Assembly (NCBI RefSeq): GCF_003073045.1
Contig: NC_037600.1
Coordinates: forward strand, 12,202,758 to 12,266,757
Reading direction: 5' to 3'
DNA: 64,000 bases
Origin: Pomacea canaliculata
Lineage: Eukaryota > Mollusca > Gastropoda > Architaenioglossa > Ampullariidae
Part shown: positions 12,134 through 24,600 of the stretch, piece by piece
Numbering within the stretch: position 1 is the stretch's first letter
Layout: every line of letters starts with the position of its first letter
Translations under genes and position numbers: made by a program
Notes under the pieces: model-generated
The model's input: the letters and a program-made list of their open reading frames with translations, nothing else
What the model was told of the DNA's origin: nothing
Database searches by the model: none

Positions 12134-15100
12134 ATGGCTGGATTCGAACATCTGGGTATACCAGGTGGGGACCACTTGCGGGAAGCGTTGACTGTGTGCT
12201 CAGATCCCATCAAAGCCATCGAAGAGTTTCAGCAGCAGAATGGAATATTGTTACCATCACTCAAACCTGCTCTTCCATTTCTTGATCTTCATGGTGTCCA
12301 ACGCCATGAATTCCATATGTCTACCTTAGAGGAAATGCGAGACAGGCTTCTGCAAAGAATAGCAGAGCTTTCAAAATCAGGGAAAGAAGAGGACTTGAAG
12401 ATCCTAGAAGATCTTCTTGAGAAGAGCTTCCCTGTTGCCAAGGTGAAGAGCATTCGTCCTGTGGTGCTCTGCATTCTGAAGCATCTTCCTGTCATCAAAG
12501 AACACTATCTTACAGCCATATTGGAGGACAAAGATCTCTATAGTGAAGCAGCTACAGAAGTGAAGCGACAAATTTGGCAGGATAACCAGGCACTCTTTGG
12601 AGATGAGGTCTCACCCCTTTTTTCACAGTACATTTCTGAGAAGGACAAAGCTCTCTTTAGTCATGAAAATGCCACACTGACATTCTTCCTTCCAACGCCA
12701 AAAACGCGACGTCAGAGTCAGGTGGTAACGCAGCTGGTTAACATGGTAGGCAAGAGTGTGAAAGTCTATGACATGGTGCTCCGCTTCTTACGAACATTAT
12801 TTCTACGCACACGCAACCGACATTACTGCACACTTAGGTAAAGTTAATAGCTTTTTTCTCTTAATGGATCGAGACTAGAGTATATTTTAAAATCTAGGTT
12901 GGCATCTCTTTCTGGCTAGCAAGTGGCAGAGACAAATGCGTTTTTACTGCAATGTTTGTTTTTTTTTTTCTTTGGTTATATTCACAGCTACTATCACTGT
13001 TTTGTGTTGGAATATAAAGAGTAACTTATCGTACCTATGTGAAGAGATACTAATATTCTGTTATTTTGTAATTGTTATTTGACAGACTATACACAATATG
13101 CAAAAAATGTTCCTAGTATTTCTACTAGACTTTTGTAATTTTGTGGATAGCAAAATCAGAAAATCTTGGTCCAGTCACTTTCCCCCTTCTTTTTGTATAT
13201 TTTAGATCTGAGCTTCTTATGGCCATTCATGACTTGGAGGTAAACGAGATTTGTTTAGTCGACCCTTGTCACAAGTTTGCCTGGTGTGTTGATGCCTGTG
13301 TCCGTGAGGGTATGGTCAACAGCAGCCGTTTTCGTGAGCTGCAAGGCTTCCTGGATGGCATTAGAAAGGGGCAGGAGTATGTCCTTGGGTGAGGAACTTA
13401 ATGGCTTTTCTCCTAATAAATGTTCGTCTTTAACACATGCTTCAAATATCTCACATGCAAAGCTTTTTGTTTTTCTAAATGGCAGTGACCTCTCTATGGT
13501 GCTTTGTGACCCTTTCGCCATGAACACCATTGTACTGTCAGCGATGAAAGCCTTGCAGCACTGCATCAACACAGATATTCTCCCAAGGGTGAGACATTTT
13601 TTTTTTGGAGGGGGGCCCTTCATTATACCTTCAATCTGTGAAAAGAATTTTTCTACAGTTTGTGTCATAGAAGCCTGCAGAATATGAACTTGCATGTATA
13701 TTTGCAAGTCCAGGAAATAATTGTGAGTTACTATGCGTGCATATTCCATTTTGAAGCTAGCAGCAGATTATGAAATTGTTTATTTTATCTGAAATGACTA
13801 GTTGTTCTCACAAATGTTTTTGATAAAGAAAGCAGTTTATTGTGTTTTGGCTTTAAGTTGCAAGATACTGGAAAATTTTATATATATAAAGAACACAATT
13901 CAAATAAAATATTTGTTCTTGGTGCTAACACTATAAAAATAATCACTTAAAACAGGACAGTAACACTTATAAAACCAAAACAGAACATAAACATTCAAAA
14001 ATCAATTTCATAAATATCATCAGACCAGGACTAGAATAGAATGCTTTTCACCTAGTGTCTACAAACTTTCTCGCTAATGTTAGGGGCAGAAAACTATAAG
14101 GAACTAGTAGAAGACTTCTGATGCAGTATCAGAATTTTAACTGCAATAAGTCTTTAAAGATCCACTTCATTCCCAACTGTGTTTTTTTCCTGACAACTGT
14201 GGTACAGTTAGTGATGAACATGGCAAATGCTTTATTCAAGGTATCGCAACAATGAAAAAAAAAAAGATAAGATACCAGGGAAAATTTTGCACTACCATAC
14301 TGGCTGACTACTGCTGGACATTCATTTTGAGCACATAGAAATTGATAAGAAATGACTAATTTTATTTCAGTAACATGACTTTTGTAAAAATTTGTTGACA
14401 AATGTTCTGTTCTTTTTATACAGTAAATTATGGTTTGCAGGATAATCAGGAACTTCAGTTGCTAATCAGAATGATTGCCCTGGGACTTAATGCTTGGGAC
14501 ATGGTTGACAGCCAAGTCTTTAAGGAGCCTCGAGTGGTTTGTCTTTATTATTTTATTCTCCACAGACTTAAAGACCTGATCAAGAGTTTTGAGTAACTTT
14601 CTTTGGGTCCTTTTGCTTCATTAGTACTTTACAACAAATTAGAACTTGAATTTTTTTTTTTTGCTATGGCTGGTGATATTTAAAAGAGATCTAATTTACA
14701 AGCAACAGATCTCAAGCTACTACACTGTCATGAACAGCAGTGATTGTCATTAAAATGTAAATATTGTTATTGCAGTAATGATAAGCATATGAAGACCCAT
14801 ATTAGAGCTTACTGAGTTGATTTTAAAATGATTTCCTTGCACAAAGTTTGAACCAAGCCCATTCCTGCACCTTTTGATTGTTGTCTTGATTGTCTTATTT
14901 CAAAGATATCATTATTTATTTTTAAATCTATTTCCCTTACTAGCTTTTATAATGTGTGTTTTTATAGGCTTGGTTTCTGTGATGTGTTCTATGATCTTGA
15001 CAAATGTATTAATTTCTTTTCCTGTGGATAGGATGCACACTTTTTCACCAAATATCTGGCAACAATAGTTGGTATGATGGTGGATGACCAGGTAAGAATG

Positions 15101-16810
15101 GTGGCTTCTAAAATCCCAGATGCAGTTTTCAAGCCACCAGAACTGCCGTCAGACCTGTATGCTACCTACATCAAGCAAAATCCTATTGGAAGTCTTATTG
15201 CAATGTACTACACGCTACAGGTGTGGAATTATGTCTGTTACTGTGTTAGGTCTCACAGACCTTTAAGTGATTTTTCAGAATTTTAGTTTTGTGCTAAAAT
15301 CACTTCAAAAACAGCCTTGACATATATATATAAAAGGAAGAAGAAAATGAGGTGGGATTTCCAGATTTCTAAAGCAAGGGAGAGAATTACATGTTCTTGG
15401 AATCAGAACAATTAAGGAGGACAGTTGCATTTTTTTTGTGATTGTTTTTGCTATTGTGCATATATGCTGAGTTAAGAACAGGAAGAATTTTTATTTTTAT
15501 GTGTATATGCAGATTAAAGCAAATTGTTTTATTTCAAACATTACTTAAGTTATGAAAACTACTGTTCACAGATGAAGTGTTTGAAATGAGGCACACCTAC
15601 CCACCCCAGCAAAAAAAACTGTTTTACCATTAAAAGTACAAATACAAAATGTACATAGCACACACATACAGAAAACATTGCAGAATATACACAAGCACAG
15701 ACAGCATCATATCAACAGCCATACAAATAACTGATGAAAGATATTTGACAGTAATAATAATTACCTACATCTTAATGATCTTTTTTATAATGAGCTTTAA
15801 AGGAAAAAATTTGAAACAGAAGTAAAAGATGAAAGGCAATAAATAGTGTAGATAATTTAATGTTTTTGTATCAGGTTGCTCGGCAGAAAGACAGACTTGC
15901 TTTATGTCAGTTGCTTCCAACATTAATCCACTGTGAGAACGACCGTGCCTATGAAGACACATTCCTTCATTCACTTATCTCCTACCTCATAGCTTTTGGA
16001 GAAGAATTTAGCAATGATGAATCCTGCACAGCTGTCTTTGATGATTTCTTGCTGGTGAGTACAGTAAAGTGTTTAAAAACAGTCATTTTGTTGTTTTTGT
16101 TGCAGTCTTTATAAGACAATGAATCATGATAGTATAAGTTATTTTCTTTGGTTATTGTAGAGGTGGGAGGGAAAGGGGACGCGTTTGTGAAAAAGAGATT
16201 AGGTCATTTTGTTTAGAGAAGAAATTGAATAATATAATGTTATTTTCAGAGAATAAGAAATATGTCTATATTAATTACAAAATGTTTCTTTGTAGCCTGC
16301 TATATCAAACGAGAACATAGTGAAACACATCATGCGGCTTTTATGGCATATTCATCCTCGCTTACCTCCACAACGATTAGAATCACTTATGGAGAGTCTT
16401 CAACCAGAAAAAGAGGTAAAGCAATTCTTTCAGACTTTACAGCTTGTTAGATGATGATTATGACGATTGCTCAGCCTTATAAGATATATCTCTCTTGAGT
16501 TCACTTAAGTGTGTCAAGGGAGGAAATATTTTTCAGACTTTTGCTAGTTTCAGTTATGTTCATCAGACAAAACCCCAAACTTCACATGTCTTAAAAAGAC
16601 TATTCTAAGTAAATAGAAAGAAATGGTACTTTAGTATTTGGCAGTTGCAATTTATCTACCCTTTCTTTACAGCACAGTGCAGAGGTTCACTCAACATATA
16701 ATCTGCTGAAGGAAAAGATCAAATCATATGAGCCAAGTCCAGTTCCAGTCCCTGAGGAGATTGACTCTCCTCTTATGAGCGTACCTGTGCCAACACCTGC
16801 ACCGTTTTAA
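12134..16810 (+). CDS. NELFB: Negative elongation factor B (NELF-B/COBRA1), 8 exons, complete
   Basis: Subunit of the NELF complex that, with DSIF, holds RNA polymerase II at promoter-proximal pauses in the nucleus. Exons: 12134-12837, 13206-13388, 13486-13588, 14441-14533, 15032-15220, 15875-16054, 16296-16415, 16673-16810 (TAA). All borders are GT-AG and all phases agree, giving 569 residues against about 580 in human. Strong family blocks: LLPSLKPALPFLDLHG near the N-terminus, VKRQIWQDNQALFGDEVSPL, FLRTRNRHYCTLR at the end of exon 1, LVDPCHKFAWCVDAC and ELQGFLDGIRKGQE in exon 2, LCDPFAMNT in exon 3, AWDMVDSQVFKEP in exon 4. The C-terminus is proline-rich (VPVPTPAPF), as in the human protein. 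The start is the first ATG of the frame (MAGFEHLGIP), which matches the human start region. A dead LINE ends about 150 bp upstream, so the 5' UTR and promoter are short or lie partly in repeat DNA. Confidence 0.97.
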
Positions 16811-18258
16811 ATCCTAGTCATTCTGAGCTACTACTATCTTTGAAAAAGCAGACGATATACATAATTTGTGATATATGATTTTAGAAGAACCCACAGATGT
16901 GACATTCTTTTAATGCTTCAAGATCTCGTGATTAACAGGACTCTTATGGTGGTCTGTAACACCAGTTTCAGTAGCTATGTTTGTTGAAAGTAAGTTTTCA
17001 GCACATGCAGATTCATCTGTTTTAGAGACAGACAGTAAATCTGAGTGGCTCATCTTCGATTTGTTACATATGTAACGTTTTATTTTTGTAATGCTAAATA
17101 CAAAGAATGAGCTTTTTGCTGGGATCACTCACATCTGGACTGGAAGTGCAGCAGGTATTGTGGTTATTCTTCCTGGGGTACATGATATCAAAATTTTTTT
17201 TTTTTTGGAGAAAAACTTGTTTATGTATTGTGTAAAGATGTTGATACACACTCGAGGATCTTTCATTATTTTTGTGTGTGTATGTGATTTTGCATGTATG
17301 TGCATGGTCATCTCTGTGTGTGTGAAAATTAGTCAATGAACAGTGAAAGGAAGATCTAAGCTGGTAGAGAAAGGTACAGTAATGTAGGTTAAGCACTAAT
17401 TTCTGTAAACATTAAAATATTACTTTTTGGAATTACAACCAGAGTTTCTGTAGTGGTATTAAGGATCTCAAATGCTGACCTTTTTGAGATTTCTGAAACC
17501 TTTCTTGATCACTTAAATTTTCAGTCATGTTTGGTGCAGGCATATTCATACAAGAGCACATGCACACACACTCTTATGTGTGCTAAATTTTAAATTGGTG
17601 TGCTTTTTATTCTTTTACTTACTTTTTACTTAAAAACATCCTTCATAATGTTGATTGCTGGCTGCTTAAACGTATAATGTCCACCGCTCCATAAGATATT
17701 CAGAGACAATAAACTTCTTTATTCAGTGGTTAAAATAATCTCAACAAATTTCAGTGGACTGGTAATTTGCATCATTTTATGTTTTGCATTGCGCACTACG
17801 ACAATTTATCAATTTTCTTTAATGTGTTACTAACAAGACGTACGTTTCCGTCAGTCATCCTATAGGAAAAGAGGGGCCATCTGGGAGGGGCACTAGCTTG
17901 CAAGACTTAATTTGCTAGCGAATGGAGATGACAATGCAATATTACATTATTTCCAGCATTCCACAAGCAGTAAAATAATTTTTAACAAATTTTGTATGAG
18001 AACATAGTAGTCCCAATAAGGAGAAAGAGGTAAATGCTGCCCTAGGACTCGTAACTATAGGTTATCTGCCCTAAGTGAATATATCATCAAGCAAAACGAA
18101 GAAATCGTTAAGAAAATTCATAAAGATAAAAGAGTGAGAATATATATATAATGTCTCAAACGCTCCTTAAGAGTAGCACTATACAAATCACGCATTCATT
18201 AGTATTATTAAGGAAAAACGCACTTTAATTTAAAATCCGCTAAAAATGGTAAAATAAT
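16811..18258. other. NELF-B 3' UTR and spacer
   Basis: No further exon. Several hundred AT-rich bases follow the NELF-B stop and probably form its 3' UTR. The spacer to ABHD16A has no recognised gene. Both flanking genes are on the plus strand. Confidence 0.4.
17708..17713 (+). terminator. Candidate poly(A) signal for NELF-B
   Basis: AATAAA about 0.9 kb after the NELF-B stop, followed by a T-rich stretch within 20 bases. It is the clearest canonical hexamer before ABHD16A, but a signal nearer the stop cannot be excluded. Confidence 0.35.
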
Positions 18259-18406
18259 ATTTTCCTTAGGTCTCGGGATTTTCTTTAATACATTTTACTT
18301 GAGATATAAAAGTGTTAAGGCCTCTCTTGGAACTTCGAAATTCATGAACACTTTTATATTTTAACTTAAACAAATTAAAGAAAATCCTGAGACCTAAGGA
18401 GAAATT
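18259..18406. repeat. Fold-back (long inverted repeat) upstream of ABHD16A
   Basis: Left arm 18259-18316 (TTTCCTTAGGTCTCGGGATT ... TATAAAAGTGTT) and right arm 18347-18406 (AACACTTTTATA ... CCTGAGACCTAAGGAGAAA) are imperfect reverse complements over nearly 60 bases. Weaker AT-rich pairing continues outwards, and the loop is about 30 bases. The transcript would form a long hairpin. It could be a MITE, a fold-back transposon or a hairpin RNA source. I saw no clear target-site duplication. It ends about 260 bp before the ABHD16A start codon. Confidence 0.75.
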
Positions 18407-18669
18407 CGGTTTTTTATTATTTTATGTTGACGTCTGTTTTACTTCTTCTGTTTTTCGAAGCAGAATTTTATTGAATTATTGATGATTCCATGCGAAGTGA
18501 ACTGTTTGCTACGACCACGTAAACTTAAAATCCTTTTAATTACAATTTTAACTGCAGCAAAAGTGAACTGATAAATGTGCGAGGAAGTTTCAACGATTTT
18601 GATCAAGACATTCGTTTTTCGTATATTTTTACGTTATTTTCCGATCCAGTTTTTCCTCTCAGATTCAAT

Positions 18670-21600
18670 ATGGGGACCTACTGGTTGGCTTTGAAAGGGC
18701 CCCGGCTGATAAGATTGCTGAAATGCGACAACAATGAGGTATTTTTCCCGGCGACATAATTCCAGTAGTTTGGATTAGGAGTGTGGAGGCCTTTCTGAGC
18801 TCCCTCTGAAAATTGCGTGATATCAGCAGTGATCTTTAATTCAGAGCATTATAGTTGCAACGGAACGTGACTATAACTTTCGTTTTCTTATAACTCGCTC
18901 CCCTCAGTCGTCCGTCAATCCTTCATCGTCTTCAAATAACAGCACGTATTTGCACAACATTCAATATGTGGAAAATAATGAGTTTTTTTTTTTTTTTAAA
19001 TCAGAAAGATCCGAGCAGCACGACAGTCGTGTCGCGATTATAATTGCCAGAGGATCACTAGATTTCCAGCCTCGGGAATAACATCGTATACCAGTTAATC
19101 CTGCAGTCTTTAGTTCTAGAAAGTGGTAAAACAATTGGAAGTACAGATATAAATGAAAACGTAAAAAAAAAAAATCACTAAAATCTAAATAGACTAAAAT
19201 CATTAGGCACAACCACCTCACGCCAAGAAAGGGAGGGGGAGGCGGAAACCAAGTAAAACGACGCAGCCAACAGTGGAAGGCTTGGTAAAAGCTATGATTA
19301 GAGGTTATAAAACACCGGTTTTCACATTCACTACCAAAATATCCACCACAAATTTTGGAATAACGCCAGAATAATTTGTTGGAGATTAGAAATAAATATT
19401 TAACAAAGTTTTATATTGATCATGCTAGCAGCTTGGTCAGAAAAATAAATATCAAAGCCAAAAGGAGATAATGTCAAGAAGTGAATTGTTAATGTGTTTC
19501 TGTCAAAAGCTACAAAATCCGGATACAGCACCATAAAGTGGTTAATCAAATTATGCAAAATCTGTGGGTCTTTGTAAATATAATTTCATACCTCTACATG
19601 AGGAACTTTTAAAAAACCTTCGAGATTATTATTTCTGTAAGTATTTAACAGATTGACTCTCCTTCATGTGTCTAGCTTTAAATAGAATTTCATTTATAAG
19701 ATTTATTATTGTTGTAAATTAGTTCAAAAAGGTTTTAAAAATGCGAGTATCATGAATGAGTAATCTGATTGCAGGGTAGAGACTACATACCTAATATACT
19801 AGAGGCTGGTGGAGATAAAGTTCTCAGAGTGGTGAGACTTTGTTTTATTTTTTTTCTAAATTCACTGTCAGTATATCTTAGCAGTATGTTCATGCAATGA
19901 AAGGATGATATCAAAGAGCATCTGTGGGAGTGGGTGGGCAGCTGCTTTACTTGCTTTACTTTGCACACTAAATTTGGTAAGCAAACGCCATTATGTACTC
20001 ATTTGTTGTCCATTCTGTTATCACTAGGTGTGTTGTGTAGTCACTTGGCGTGGGTTTTTGGTGTGGCCTGCTGCATAGCTTAGAAAATTTTGCCCACCCC
20101 TGACTTTTATATAATGTGAGCATATGCATACAAATGCTGGACAAAATACAGAATGCAGAAAGAAATAATTTCAGTCATTGCATGCCATTCTAGTATAAAA
20201 TGTAAATCTAGTGTAATAAAAGCTCATGAAACATGAGAGGAAATAAATAAGAAGCTCTATTTTCAGTGGTGAATCCTTTTCATCTTTTTTTTTTTAAGTT
20301 ACACACCTGTTTGTCTATCTCATGGTGGTCTTCACCAGTGATCATGACAGTTCTGTACAGACGAGGTAAGTTGTGCAATGTGCAATAGTTATGAAGCAAG
20401 AGTAAGTTGTTTGCCCAGAGCAAAAAGGGAACTTGAGGAAATTCATCTTGTTTTCATAGTAACCAATCAATGCACAAAGCCCATGGACACTACATGTTTC
20501 TTTGCCCCAGGGCATCTTTGCCATTGCTTTATTACTACATCTCCAGGGGTGAAACATCTGTGAGGTCTGGACACTGATTTATAACTTTGGAAACAAGATA
20601 CTCAAGTTCTCCCTATTGCTCCAGGGCAATGACTTAACCTTGCTTCATAGCTATGTCCCTGATAGTTAATTTGATTTCATGATTATGCTGATGTCTTAGC
20701 TTTTGTTGTTGTGCATATAATTATACCTTGTTAATAAGAATATTAATAATGATTCTATCTTATATGGTGAAATTCACCAGCCAAAACCAGGTTCACTGTG
20801 CTTTCCAAAATAAATAAATAAATAAATAAAAAATCCCAACAACATTTTCACAGAAGGAAAGACAAAATGTCCCATGAAGCATCCAGCATAAAGTAAACTA
20901 ATAATGGTAATGTCATCACACGCATATGGAAACAAAGACAAAGGGAATGTGGAAACTGACACTCTGCAGCAGTAAGAAAAGAGCTGTCTTATGGTTAACC
21001 CTATCCCCAAGTCACATACAGTGTTGCAGCAGCATCTGCTCCCCCTTTTCACAAGTAAAGAAACTTGACCATTAGGGTGGAAGTTCAGAAAAGACTGACA
21101 GTTGATAAAGTTGAAAGTCATAGATGAGAAACAAAAGGTCACTATCTTTTTGATAGTTTTAAAATAAGTCATTAGTTGCCATGCATGTAAAGGTGGTTTG
21201 ATAATCAGGAAAATAGCACAGTACAACAGCTTGATGCACATTTAAGGACAGACATGTTGGGGGCTGAGAGTTTTAAAGCTAGTAATTTCCTTATATGGAT
21301 TTGATACAAAAGTGAATCTTTTTATCTAGCTGGATTTATTTAGGGTTTTACATACACTTTATAAACATCTTGCACAATATACAACAATGTTTTTAATTAC
21401 TTAGTGTATTATATTTTTGCTTGTTGTACTTGCAATGACTGTAATTTATAGGTTACTTTAACCAAGAGGGGCTGACTTCTATAGGAAAGTTCCTGTGTTC
21501 CATTAGTCTTGTTTACATTGGGGCCTTCTGTTTGAGAGGTGAGCAGTGTTTGTTGCTTATTTTTAAAATAATTCATATGATGCAACAGCTATTGTTAAGA

Positions 21601-24600
21601 TGATTATTGAAAACAGGGAGGTAAGGAGGGAAGAGAAGAGACAGGCAGGTCCAGTTCTATCGTCATGGCAACTACAGTTGCCAAAGGCACAAGTACTGAG
21701 TAGGTGGCACAGAAATGGTCTGTGTGTGTATGTTTTACTGGCAAATGAACAGTAACATAATAATTTTACTAATTGTCACCTACTTCTACTCTTTTTGGTG
21801 TCTGTTATAACCAGTCTTGAGATATTTTTTGGTTTTTGTTTGCTTAGTTTGTTTAGTTGAATTTCTAGTTCAGTGGTTCCCAAAGTATTTTGGACCGCAG
21901 ACCACTTTAAAGTAAAAAATACGGCGGACCATCAAGGCCTAAAATCATTTGTACCGCGAATTTTAAATTTAAATTGCTGCATTTGTTTCATTACAATTCA
22001 AAACAAAATGTACTTTTGTGATAGTAGTATGACAATATGTTTACAAAAAATTACATACTTTGCAAAGTACACATAACAATTAAAAGTAAGGAAGTGCACT
22101 GTGTTACTAAGTGCTCGTGCTGTGACATAAAGACAGTTGATAAGCGAGTGTTTTATGCGAATGAGCAGTTGGGCATTGATAAAATGAAAACTTGTGCGAG
22201 ATGGACTAACTAGCGTATCTGGCAATTTAAACATCACTTTGCTGACATATAATGACATATGCATGTGGCCCATAAGTGGTCCACGGACCACACTTTTAGA
22301 ACCACTGTTCTAATTGACTGCCTTCACTACACTCCAGCTTTTTGGATAAAATCTGATGTCGCAAGCAGGACTTCCCTTGACTTTCGAGGGAATCTGTTAC
22401 AGTCATAAGAAACTATTTTATCCTGAACTAATTATTAATTTTGTGTTGAGGTGTTGCTAAAGTATTACTAACTGGTTATCATGTGATTAGCTGTTGCTAA
22501 AGTACTATTAATGAGTAAGAGGAATGACAGAAAAGTGAAATTTAAAATTTAAAAAAAAATATCTTCTCATTACCTTTATATATTTTGTTTTTGGAAATTG
22601 TTGCTCATGACAATGAAAACTTCCTGCAGTGCTTTTAATTAGAAGGAAGAACATAATTTTTTCGGATCCTTTTTTCATTATTTGTTTTAGGTGTTGGAAG
22701 ATTATGCAGTGCAGATTATATGGTGTTCATCAATGTGTTAGCACAAGCTATGACATTCACCATCTTTAAACAGCAGGGTTTGTATACACTTTCACTAAAA
22801 CTTGGATGCTTAGTTTACAATGTGGACAATGCTTGCACATTTAACATGTACATTCACTTTCTTTTGATTATCTCTTTATAAACTGTTGTTTATTCTTTGG
22901 ATGATTTATTGCATGTCATATATTTTGCTGGTCATTTGTCATTTGCTCCTTATATTTTTATATATAAAATGACTCCATCTCACACTGTTTACACTACCTA
23001 TATCCATTCATACCTTCATCCATTGCTTTACATTCTACTCTTGTACCTCATTTTTATGTTCATTGTGCCTATACGTACCTCACTGTCCACTGGCTGTTAT
23101 CTTTCATTTATCATTATCGGTCTGTGCAGAGTGTGATCAATCTTGGTCGTGATGCTTCACATTATATGTTCACATTATTATTATTATATAGCAAAAATGC
23201 CTTTGGAAAATTTATTATTCATTTCTTCTTTATACCTGATAGTAAGTTTATAAGTTGCCTTTCTTCAAAGGTTTTTTTTATGTCCATTAGCAGGCTCATG
23301 TAAAACATCTCTCTAGTTTCAATTTTATGCCTGCGAGGGGAGAAATGGTAAATAGTGCACCTTTTGAGTACTTTCATCCATTCTTTCACAAGTCTGGAAT
23401 TAATATAGCTATTCTAGCCTCTTGGAAAATAATGGACTCACCACAAAGCCTGCCATGTTGTATTGTAATTGCAGAGGCTGCTGCACAGGTATGATTTTGA
23501 ATTCTGGGCCTGGCCAGTGGATTTTCGGTGGAATGAAGGATCAGAAGGGTATGTTAGTTATTTTGATGGTAAATCCACGTGGATGTTATTCTAATTTCTT
23601 TGTCCTGTTTTTTTCCACTTTCTGTTAGATGGCATTGTCCTGTAAACTGTAACCCACAACTAAATCAATAATAATAAATAAATACACATTTGTATAGCAC
23701 CTTTTTCTGGCATCAGCCAGATTCAAGGTTCTTTACATATATGCATGCAAGGACATCATATTAATTTATACATATAATAATAGATAATATAATATTATTT
23801 ATAATTAATACGTCATATTAATTTATTTAGAGTGGAAGATAAAATCGGACTGGCGAAAGAAAAATAGCTTGAGACACTTTTCAGTTTTACTTTGAAGATT
23901 TACCTAAAACTTTAAGCTGAATTCCTTATTTAAAAAAACCACTTCCATTTTTATGATTGGTATAAAATATCTTCTGTCTGTAATCAACTTTGTTGATCAT
24001 GCTGACTATAAGGTGAAATAAATGTTTGATAGCTTATGCCAGTCTTTTACAGTTTATTTTGTGTGTGTTTTGCTTTTCTTGGAATATTGTCACTAGTTTA
24101 ATAAGGAAGAAAGAGAGACAGAGTATATGTGTGCGTGTGTGGGTGTGCATATTTTTGTGTGTGCGTGCACGCATGTGTGGTCCATTTTGTAAAGAGGGAA
24201 TAATTATTTTCCATACAGGTTAAAGCAGCCTAGCAAATATATCTGTTGAGAATGGTTGATCATATTTTAAACAATTTTTGGTGACATTTCAGGAAAGGGG
24301 AAAGGATGCAGAAGACCAGAATGCAGGACATCATCAGATAAGGACAATGAACCCCGTCTTTGATTGTTAAAGTTCTAGGGTGAGTCAGTGCAAATTTTTT
24401 AGCAGGCAGAAGTCATTGCTACTATTCAAGTACAGTTGTTGGAGAGAAGAAAGATTCAGTCTTTACTAGCTTGTGACATGATCAGGTTCTTAAGGAATGG
24501 TAATGGTAATAATTGTTGTATTACTTATTTTTGGTTTTTAATAATAATATTTAGTACACATGTTATCGTGCAGAATCACTACCAAGATAGGTCACACTCT

